Below are positions 58,459 through 64,000 of a stretch of 64,000 bases of DNA, in pieces. The notes beneath the pieces are model-generated. The model was not told the DNA's origin, made no database searches, and saw only the letters and a list, made by a program, of their open reading frames with translations. The stretch's first letter is position 1; each line of letters begins with the position of its first letter. The position numbers and the translations under genes were made by a program. The stretch covers positions 1 through 64,000 of IMG/VR virus record IMGVR_UViG_3300021440_000022. One strand, written 5' to 3'. The stretch is from a virus.

Positions 58459-58739
58459 GCAACAGCAGCAAGCCTGCGCCGCTACCAACGCGCCTGATGC
58501 GCGCTCGCACGCTCCTTCGTTCATGGAAGGTAGCCTGCCGAGACGGCAGCACTGAGAGGGCCGGGCCGAACAAAGGCACGATCACAGACGCCCGGGTGCT
58601 ACGCGAACTGGCGGACTTCGACGCTGCCATTCAGGCGGTCAATGAGGCCATCAAGCTCGCGCGCACGCCACAACTGGGACCGCCGGGCGTGCATGGCGGC
58701 CTCACCCAATGCGACATGCACGAGGACGAATCGAGATGA
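58455..58739 (+). CDS. 94-aa protein
   Basis: ATGA overlap start. Basic N-terminus (LPTRLMRARTLLRSWKVACRD) and a helix (LRELADFDAAIQAVNEAIKLA). ATGA-coupled to the next gene. Unknown. Confidence 0.66.
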   Translation: MSNSSKPAPLPTRLMRARTLLRSWKVACRDGSTERAGPNKGTITDARVLRELADFDAAIQAVNEAIKLARTPQLGPPGVHGGLTQCDMHEDESR

Positions 58740-58996
58740 TCACCAAGAGCCTTGACGTAGTGCTATCCACCCCTGGGATCTGGATAGCGGTGACCAACTG
58801 CCTCATGCTGATTGAGGTTGAGCCAGACGGTACCTGCCACCAACTCAACATGAGGAACATGGAGCGCGACGGCGAACTGACCCGTGGCGGCTGGTGCATC
58901 AGCCCCTGGCTCCAGTTCGTCGGCCCGATTGGACGTGCTGGGCAGACCGCCGGCACGACTGGCGGCGCGTCGTCGCAAAGCAAAGGACCACTATGA
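58736..58996 (+). CDS. 86-aa protein
   Basis: ATGA overlap start. Strands (VLSTPGIWIAVTNCLMLIEVEPDG) and a Gly/Ser-rich tail. Unknown. Confidence 0.64.
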   Translation: MITKSLDVVLSTPGIWIAVTNCLMLIEVEPDGTCHQLNMRNMERDGELTRGGWCISPWLQFVGPIGRAGQTAGTTGGASSQSKGPL

Positions 58997-59589
58997 GCTA
59001 CGAGAGCAAGCAGTCGATGCTGGAGCGCGGGAAGGATCTGGCCACCAGGTTCTGTCGGGCCAACGGAATCAATGCCCCCCAGGTCGAAGAGGTCCAGCAG
59101 GTTGACTGGCGCTTCGGCGCGTGCGCCTACTACCGAGCCAACGTGACAACGATCTGCGTGGCGAAATGCGCCGGAGCCGGCTACACGGGCATGCAGTGGT
59201 CTTTCCCAGGCTACACCGTGGACCGCACGCCGTATGGCGTCATCCAGCACGAACTCGGGCACCACGTGGATATGACCTTCAGTGACGCCAAGAGGCTTTA
59301 TTACGGCGACTTCAGCCAGGGCATGCGCAAAACGTCTGGCGAAGACCCGATCACCACCTACTGCCCGAACGACGGCGAGTGGTTCGCGGAAATGTTCCGC
59401 GTCTTCGTCACCAACCCAGACCTGCTGCGGCTGTTGAGGCCGCGCACGCACGCGGCGCTGACCTTCTGCTTCAAGCCGGTGTTCGATGACACCTGGCGCG
59501 AGCGTTTGGCCGGAGCACCCGACCGCACCGTACTGGCTGCGCAGCGAAAGGTCGAAGCCGCGGCTCAGCGCCGCTTCAACGCTTCGTAG
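58993..59589 (+). CDS. zinc metallopeptidase-like protein (HELGH), 198 aa
   Basis: The product has YGVIQHELGHHVDMTFS near residue 75 (HExxH zinc site) and a downstream GEWFAEMFRVFVTNP, whose Glu could be the third ligand, typical of gluzincin-type peptidases. CIVAKCAGAGY lies before it. The last gene of the block; its final 25 bases overlap the end of the minus-strand spanin gene. Function in infection is unknown. Confidence 0.82.
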   Translation: MSYESKQSMLERGKDLATRFCRANGINAPQVEEVQQVDWRFGACAYYRANVTTICVAKCAGAGYTGMQWSFPGYTVDRTPYGVIQHELGHHVDMTFSDAKRLYYGDFSQGMRKTSGEDPITTYCPNDGEWFAEMFRVFVTNPDLLRLLRPRTHAALTFCFKPVFDDTWRERLAGAPDRTVLAAQRKVEAAAQRRFNAS

Positions 59590-60011
59590 GAGCGCTCGCA
59601 GGCGAGGCCGGCGGCTCTGGCGCTGTCGGCATAGGCAGCCAGGACCGCCGCGCGATCGTCAGCGCGCTGGAACACGTCGGCGAGCACTCCGATGGGATCG
59701 CCGGCTGCCTCGCCTCCGCCGGCAGGGGCGGCACGGGCAGCGGCAACGGCAGCGGCGAGCCGCACCCGCAGATCACGGCCGGCAGCATCCAGGTCAGCCC
59801 GGTCAATGCGCAGGCGCGCCAGTTCCTCGGTCGTCCGTGCATGGCTCTCCTCCATGCGGCCGCGCATGGCCGCGTCTTCACGCTGGGCTTCCTCGACGGC
59901 GGCGACGCGCTCGCGCTGGGCGCGCGCATCGCGCCAGTCCCACCCGGCCCACCCGCCAGCGGCCAGACCGACGGCTAGCGACAACGCCACGGCCGCAGCG
60001 ATCTCGCTCAT
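59565..60011 (-). CDS. Rz: Rz-like inner-membrane spanin
   Basis: ATG at 60011 overlaps the endolysin stop (ATGA). The 148-residue protein has one N-terminal membrane span (IAAAVALSLAVGLAAGGWAGW) followed by a charged helix (RVAAVEEAQREDAAMRGRMEESHARTTEELARLRIDRADLDAAG). This is the i-spanin build. A smaller Rz1-like ORF lies inside in another frame. Together they join inner and outer membranes in the last step of lysis. Confidence 0.85.
   Translation of the reverse strand: MSEIAAAVALSLAVGLAAGGWAGWDWRDARAQRERVAAVEEAQREDAAMRGRMEESHARTTEELARLRIDRADLDAAGRDLRVRLAAAVAAARAAPAGGGEAAGDPIGVLADVFQRADDRAAVLAAYADSARAAGLACERSYEALKRR
59576..59842 (-). CDS. Rz1: Rz1-like outer-membrane spanin nested in Rz
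   Basis: This 88-residue ORF lies entirely in another frame of the Rz gene, as in many phages. A basic start (MHGRPRNWR) is followed by a hydrophobic stretch ending in ICGCGSPLPL, a lipobox-like site, then a Pro-rich mature region (PLPLPVPPLPAEARQP). The lipobox is not ideal (ICG-C), so the exact start and processing are uncertain. Confidence 0.7.
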   Translation of the reverse strand: MHGRPRNWRACALTGLTWMLPAVICGCGSPLPLPLPVPPLPAEARQPAIPSECSPTCSSALTIARRSWLPMPTAPEPPASPASAPTKR

Positions 60012-60517
60012 GCCTCGCTCTGGCTGGCGCTGGCGTCGATGATCGGCAGCGGCACGTACATCCTGTCGCCGGGCGGCAGCCGAAAGCCCAGCACGCGCCC
60101 TTCGTCGAAGGCTGCCAGGGACACGGCGTTGCCCTGGTTGCCACCGAGGCATACCAGTTCCGCAGACCTGGTGCGGCCCACGGCCAGGGCGACGTGGCCG
60201 CCGCCTTCGCGGCCGAACACCACCACCGTGCCCACCACCGGGTTCGCTGTGGACTTGCCCCAGTCCAGCCAGGACTTGGCGCGCCAGCACGATGGCGGGG
60301 GCGCGATGCCGGCCTCCGTCATCCACGCGCCGACGGCGCCGCCGCACCACGGCGTCTCGTCGTCGGTGAACGGTGCTTTGACGGCGCGCCACATCGCCAG
60401 GATGCGCGGCGCCTGGATGTGGCCCGGGACCTCGCGCAGGCCGATGTCGCGGCGCGCGATCTGCAGCCAGTAGGGGTCGCCGGGCTGTGGCTGGGTCTGG
60501 TCAGAAGTCGTCGGCAT
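60008..60517 (-). CDS. endolysin, NlpC/P60-like peptidase
   Basis: The 169-residue protein resembles the TIGR02594 phage lysin family: PYWLQIARRDIGLREVPGHIQAPRIL, DETPWCGGAVGAWM with the catalytic Cys, SWLDWG, and GGGHVALAVG with the catalytic His, then LGGNQGNAVSLAAF. No signal peptide is seen, so a holin is needed for release. It cuts peptidoglycan peptide bonds. ATGA overlap to Rz. Confidence 0.9.
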   Translation of the reverse strand: MPTTSDQTQPQPGDPYWLQIARRDIGLREVPGHIQAPRILAMWRAVKAPFTDDETPWCGGAVGAWMTEAGIAPPPSCWRAKSWLDWGKSTANPVVGTVVVFGREGGGHVALAVGRTRSAELVCLGGNQGNAVSLAAFDEGRVLGFRLPPGDRMYVPLPIIDASASQSEA

Positions 60518-60749
60518 TGTTCCTCCAGTTGTCGGCCAAGGCCTCCAGCCCGTACGGCAGGCGCTCCTTGAGCCAGGCCAGAGCGTAGCCGAAGGCGTCG
60601 CGCTCGGTCACCAGGTGCTCGACGGTGCAGGTGCCGTGGCCAGCGCGATCGAGTGCGTATTGCTCGGCCCGCGTCCGCTCCTTGAACAGCGCCGTCTCTC
60701 CCTTGGCGCACTCAACAACCTCACCGACCACGCGCATTGGTCTGGGCAT
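60501..60749 (-). CDS. 82-aa protein in the lysis cassette
   Basis: Soluble, charged product (FKERTRAEQYALDRAGHG, FGYALAWLKERLPYGLEAL) with its end overlapping the endolysin start by 17 bases. No membrane span. Unknown; it may regulate lysis or be unrelated. Confidence 0.68.
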   Translation of the reverse strand: MPRPMRVVGEVVECAKGETALFKERTRAEQYALDRAGHGTCTVEHLVTERDAFGYALAWLKERLPYGLEALADNWRNNADDF

Positions 60750-60752
60750 GGG

Positions 60753-61106
60753 TCACTCCGAATCTTGGTAGGTGCCGGCCGGGGCGGAAAAACGCCACCG
60801 GTGCGCGCTCAACAGCAGGTACAGCAGCACGCTGGCCACCAGCGCCATCGTGCCGATGTCGCGGTTCTCCAGCAGGTCCATCACCCAGCCGCGGGCGCCG
60901 AACTCGCGCGCCAACTCCCAGTTGATGCTCCACACCGCTGCGCAGAAGAGGCCTATGGCCAGCACCGCGTGCTGCGCCGCCACCGCCAGCTTCGTGCGCG
61001 CGGGGTGCATGAGCCGCAGCCGACAGAGGATCGCCCAGATCCCGGCCGCGGCCAGCACCAACGTCAGCAGCGCCACCGGCGCGATCAGGCAGTGCAGCAT
61101 GCTCAT
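60753..61106 (-). CDS. three-span membrane protein, holin candidate
   Basis: AAAGGGGA precedes ATG 61106. The 117-residue product has spans at about 5-27 (IAPVALLTLVLAAAGIWAIL), 42-62 (AAQHAVLAIGLFCAAVWSI) and 84-104 (IGTMALVASVLLYLLLSAHRW), a class I holin-like layout. Closest membrane gene to the endolysin. ATGA-linked to the gene before. Confidence 0.72.
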   Translation of the reverse strand: MSMLHCLIAPVALLTLVLAAAGIWAILCRLRLMHPARTKLAVAAQHAVLAIGLFCAAVWSINWELAREFGARGWVMDLLENRDIGTMALVASVLLYLLLSAHRWRFSAPAGTYQDSE

Positions 61107-61492
61107 GGGGCATCCCCTTTCACTTTGGACTCGACGACGCGGGCGGCGCGCCGGAAGGCCCACCTGATGATCCCGAGCCAGCTCGTGCCGATCGCGGGTA
61201 TGGCGATTGCCACGAAGAACAGCAGCTCGAACGGCTTGCTGTGCAGGTGCGGGGCGACGATGTTCGCCAGCGCGCCGGCGCCGCCAACCGTCACGATGAA
61301 GCTGACGACGATGAACCAGATGGTGTTGATCCTCGTGCCGTCCTCGCCCATCCGCCACACGCCAATGATGACGCCTGCGAACCAGCCGAACACGATGAGC
61401 ATCATCATGCCCAGGGCTGGCCCGAGCACGTTGCCGAAGGCCCAGACAGCAAGGGTGACAAGCACCGTGTCAAGACTTGGGATTTTTTCCAC
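61103..61492 (-). CDS. three- to four-span membrane protein
   Basis: GTG start with CAGGAG 8-10 bases upstream. The 129-residue product has hydrophobic spans around VLVTLAVWAFGNVLG, MMMLIVFGWFAGVIIGVW, TIWFIVVSFIVTVGG and ELLFFVAIAIPAIGTSWL. It could be a holin, an anti-holin or a membrane protein of superinfection exclusion. Confidence 0.68.
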   Translation of the reverse strand: MEKIPSLDTVLVTLAVWAFGNVLGPALGMMMLIVFGWFAGVIIGVWRMGEDGTRINTIWFIVVSFIVTVGGAGALANIVAPHLHSKPFELLFFVAIAIPAIGTSWLGIIRWAFRRAARVVESKVKGDAP

Positions 61493-61847
61493 CGCCAGGG
61501 CTCCTGATGAGGAACAACACCACGAGGCCGATGAACAGCCCCACCAAAGCGAGCGGAATCTTGAACCGGGCGTCGCACTGGTCTTGGCCAGGCAGTACCA
61601 CCCACGGGTTCGCGAGCCAGAGCATAGAACACCCGGCCGTGAACATGAACAGCACGATGAGGTAGCAGCAGACCAGCACCAGCCGCGGGTAGGTGCGGTA
61701 GCCCAGCGCCAGCGACCCCAGCAGGAACATGACCAGGATCGCCAGGCTGGCGTTCCAGACGTCGGCCTGGGCCCACTCTGGCGCCGCCTTCCAGCCGAAG
61801 ACCGTGAACATACCCACCGCAAGCAGGCCGATGGCGGTGATCTTCAC
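61470..61847 (-). CDS. four-span membrane protein
   Basis: GTG start in a GTGA overlap. The 125-residue product has spans at AIGLLAVGMFTVFG, LAILVMFLLGSLALG, LVLVCCYLIVLFMFTAG and LALVGLFIGLVVLFLI. It overlaps the next gene by 23 bases. Role unknown; part of the same membrane-gene run. Confidence 0.67.
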   Translation of the reverse strand: MKITAIGLLAVGMFTVFGWKAAPEWAQADVWNASLAILVMFLLGSLALGYRTYPRLVLVCCYLIVLFMFTAGCSMLWLANPWVVLPGQDQCDARFKIPLALVGLFIGLVVLFLIRSPGGGKNPKS

Positions 61848-61987
61848 TTCGGTGTCGTCGGCCGCGGCCCGAAGCTCACCAGCAGCTTGACGGCCTGGCC
61901 CACGGTCTGGGCCGGCGGCCGCAGGCGGAACACCGCCCACGACGCTACCACCACCGCCGTGCCGCCAATCAGCATTGCCTCGTACAT
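61844..61987 (-). CDS. 47-aa single-span membrane protein
   Basis: AAGGAG lies 6 bases before the ATG. One N-terminal span (AMLIGGTAVVVASWAVF) and a short basic C-terminus. First gene after the giant gene, and coupled by GTGA to the next. A pinholin-like or spanin-assisting role is possible but not shown. Confidence 0.66.
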   Translation of the reverse strand: MYEAMLIGGTAVVVASWAVFRLRPPAQTVGQAVKLLVSFGPRPTTPK

Positions 61988-62002
61988 GGTCTTCTCCTTC
62001 GG

Positions 62003-64000
62003 TTACTGGGTGCTCCGCACCACGGGGTTGGTCATCACCTTGTGGCTGATGAGGGCCTTCTGCGCCAGGATCTTGTCGATCTCCTCGCGCTTTTTCTCCG
62101 GCGTCATCTTCTTGTCGGCGTAGATGGCGTCGCGCTTCCTGTTCAGGTCCTGCAGCATGCTGGTGGCCGACTGTACCTGCTGCCGCAGCGCCAGCTTTGT
62201 GGCCTCGCGCTTGGCCAGCGCTATCGCGCCTTCCTTGTCTCCCTTCTTCGCTTTGTCGCGCACGGTCTCGTAGATTTCCTCGACGTCGGTGCGAAGCGCA
62301 TACAGGTCCTGCTCGAAGACGGTCGCCCGCGGCGGATCCATGCGGTAGAAGTCGCGCACCAGCGGCAGGTCGTCCAGCCGCCGGGCCGGCGCCGGCGCCT
62401 TGTTGTCCAGTGCCGCCACGGCCAGGTCGGCCAGCCCAAGGGCGTATGCGCCGATGGTGCCGAAGTAGGCGTTGGCCAGGTACTCCAGCTTCTTCGGCCC
62501 GAGCCCGGTGGCGTTCACCAGCGGCTCCGCGGCCTGGGCCAGCTTCACCGCCGCCGGCGACGTCAGCGCGCTGTAGCGCTGGGCCGGCTGCTTCTTGGCG
62601 TCGGACATGCTCTCGATCGGCCGGTCGCGGAAGGTGTCGCGGTTCATGGCCACGTTCAGGCCCGGCCGGATCGCCTGCGGCACCGGGTCGAAGGCCAGCT
62701 GGTCAATGATGTCGTGGGCGATGCGCGTGGCCGCCTTCTTGCCCGTGTCCTGGCCGCGGATGTACCGCATGATGCGCTCGGGCACAGTGGCGAACGCCAC
62801 GCCCAGCTCAAACGGCTTCGGCAGCCGGAAGTGCTCGCCGCGGATCCAGAAGTGCCAGTAGTTGTCCTTGTCCCAGTCTGGCAGTTCCTCGTACTCGGGG
62901 TTGTCGGCGTTCGCCCACGCCAGCGCCAGGCTCGCGGCCACCATCAACATGCCGTAGGCGGCCAGCCGCTTCGGGTTCGCCCGGCCCAGCCGGTACAGGC
63001 CCTGCACGCGCGCGTTGAAGAACGGAAGCACGTCCGCCATGAACTGGTAGACGGGGCTGCTGCCGCGCAGGGTGAAGTCCATCAGGTCCTTGGCCTCGTA
63101 GGCGGCCGCCGTGCCACCCTTTCCGGCCTTGGCCGCGGCCTCGTAGACGGCCTCGCGGTTGGCGTTCTCCACGGCCTCGCCCACATGGCGGTAGTGCTCC
63201 CACCACCTGGCGGGCGTGTCGATCACCGTGCCCATGAACCCCTCGACGGTGGCGGCATTGAACCCGCGCCGTCGCAGCGCCCGGCGGATGGCAGCGCCAG
63301 TGCCGGCCGGGTCGCCGGCGTTCACCTGACCCGATTGGAAGCTGGCGCCGGCAAACAGCATGGCCTCCCCGGCTCCAGTCTCCGTGTAGGACTTGACGAT
63401 GCCGGACACGGACTTGCCTGGTGAGAAGCCGTCCCGGCCGACCAGCTGCGCCGCAGCGGTGTCGCGCACGAAGTTGCGGATCCAGAACGGCGGCGCGGCC
63501 GTGACACCGGCCGTGAGGAAGCGCTTGAACGCGCGCAGCACGCCCAGGCCAGGGAAGTCGAACGGCACGAAGCTGGTCAGCGCCTTCAGCAGCAGCGGGT
63601 CGTTGACGCGGTAGTAGCGCGGGTGCCCGTCCACCATCACCCGCACGATGTCGGGGTCGGCCGGCGGCTGCATCGCCCACATCTTGGCCATGCCGGCGAA
63701 GGCGGTGTCGGGGATGATGTCCATCACCACGTCCGGCGTGCCGGCGTCGCGGAGCACCTTCTTCACCTGGCCGGCCGGCACCAGTTCCTTGCTGAACGTC
63801 ATGCCCTCGCGCGTGACCACATCCGACCCCGCCTGCTCCAGCAGGTGCACGGTCTTGGCGATGGCGCGGTTCTTCAGCGAGGCGTCGATGAGCCGGCTGA
63901 AGTTCATGATGATGTTCTCCATCGGGTCGTTCAGCGCCGACTCGCCGCCTTTCAGCGTGCGAATCCCAGAACTCTGCCCGGCCAGGCCTTTGCGGCCGGT
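62003..64000 (-). CDS. giant polyvalent protein, C-terminal 665 codons (partial)
   Basis: The frame is open from base 64000 and ends with TAA/TGA-type stop at 62003. It continues the LPD38-type domain begun at base 1 on the other window end: AGQSSGIRTLKGGESALNDPMENIIMNFSRLIDASLK, then FWIRNFVRDTAAAQLVGR, SPVYQFMADVLPFFNARVQG and KPFELGVAFATVPERI. A helical membrane-active-like middle and a basic coiled-coil end (NRKRDAIYADKKMTPEKKREEID) follow. A residue pair of Met near 63922 is internal. Joined with 1-9139 it gives about 3,800 residues. Confidence 0.92.
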   Translation of the reverse strand, partial: TGRKGLAGQSSGIRTLKGGESALNDPMENIIMNFSRLIDASLKNRAIAKTVHLLEQAGSDVVTREGMTFSKELVPAGQVKKVLRDAGTPDVVMDIIPDTAFAGMAKMWAMQPPADPDIVRVMVDGHPRYYRVNDPLLLKALTSFVPFDFPGLGVLRAFKRFLTAGVTAAPPFWIRNFVRDTAAAQLVGRDGFSPGKSVSGIVKSYTETGAGEAMLFAGASFQSGQVNAGDPAGTGAAIRRALRRRGFNAATVEGFMGTVIDTPARWWEHYRHVGEAVENANREAVYEAAAKAGKGGTAAAYEAKDLMDFTLRGSSPVYQFMADVLPFFNARVQGLYRLGRANPKRLAAYGMLMVAASLALAWANADNPEYEELPDWDKDNYWHFWIRGEHFRLPKPFELGVAFATVPERIMRYIRGQDTGKKAATRIAHDIIDQLAFDPVPQAIRPGLNVAMNRDTFRDRPIESMSDAKKQPAQRYSALTSPAAVKLAQAAEPLVNATGLGPKKLEYLANAYFGTIGAYALGLADLAVAALDNKAPAPARRLDDLPLVRDFYRMDPPRATVFEQDLYALRTDVEEIYETVRDKAKKGDKEGAIALAKREATKLALRQQVQSATSMLQDLNRKRDAIYADKKMTPEKKREEIDKILAQKALISHKVMTNPVVRSTQ

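Noticed and set aside
1-64000. Direct circular closure at 64000 to 1
   Set aside because: Direct joining puts the two halves of the giant gene out of frame and leaves out about 100 residues of the LPD38 domain, so some bases must be missing.
1-64000. CRISPR array, integrase, transposase or rRNA
   Set aside because: I saw no regularly spaced repeats, no tyrosine or serine recombinase motifs, no IS ends and no rRNA sequence.

Overview
This window looks like almost the whole genome of one tailed, podovirus-type phage with high GC. It has a P22-type portal, a large terminase, a DUF4043/N4-gp56-type major capsid protein, T7-type tail-tube proteins, and a gene of more than 11 kb for a giant injected 'polyvalent' protein. 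The coding style, genome size (about 64 kb) and giant virion protein resemble the Bcep22-like podoviruses of Burkholderia, so a betaproteobacterial (Burkholderiales-like) host is my best guess; that is inference. I see no rRNA, tRNA, integrase or CRISPR array. The giant gene is cut by both window ends: its N-terminal 3,046 codons run off base 1 and its C-terminal 665 codons enter from base 64000. The molecule is therefore circular or circularly permuted, and I estimate only a few hundred bases are missing.

Layout. (1) Late block, minus strand, from 31000 down to 1 and on from 64000 to 59565: small terminase, a run of tiny genes, large terminase, portal, scaffold, capsid, head-tail adaptors, tail tube and adhesin region, internal virion proteins, the giant protein, then lysis (four small membrane proteins, endolysin, Rz/Rz1). 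(2) Plus-strand block 31185-37209: eighteen small genes of unknown function, probably early host-takeover genes. (3) Minus-strand block 47576-37379: a repressor-like HTH protein, an N4/N6-adenine-type DNA methylase, a 666-base region with long inverted repeats, a helicase-loader-like protein, DnaB helicase, HTH protein, RusA resolvase, a PD-(D/E)XK nuclease, a C5-cytosine methylase and a PAPS-reductase-like ATPase. (4) Plus-strand block 47712-59589: Erf annealing protein, YqaJ/lambda-type exonuclease, a coiled-coil protein, HNH nuclease, NinB, KTSC and DUF5131 proteins and a zinc peptidase, that is, a recombination module followed by accessory genes.

Control. The two divergent gaps (31001-31184 and 47577-47711) share a palindromic motif, GCCACGTGGC or close variants, placed in or beside promoter-like hexamers. 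In both gaps a minus-strand -10 box lies exactly 7 bases before an ATG that has no Shine-Dalgarno sequence, which predicts leaderless mRNAs for the repressor and for the small terminase. Within operons, genes are mostly chained by ATGA, GTGA or TAATG overlaps.

Most unusual points: an HNH homing-type nuclease gene and a second 134-codon gene lie inside the giant gene in another frame while the giant frame stays open; a 28-base-pair hairpin beside the replication genes has mismatches that are all G-U pairs on the minus-strand RNA; the C5 methylase carries about seven degenerate repeats; and the tail-tube B protein is split in two with a lectin-like insertion.
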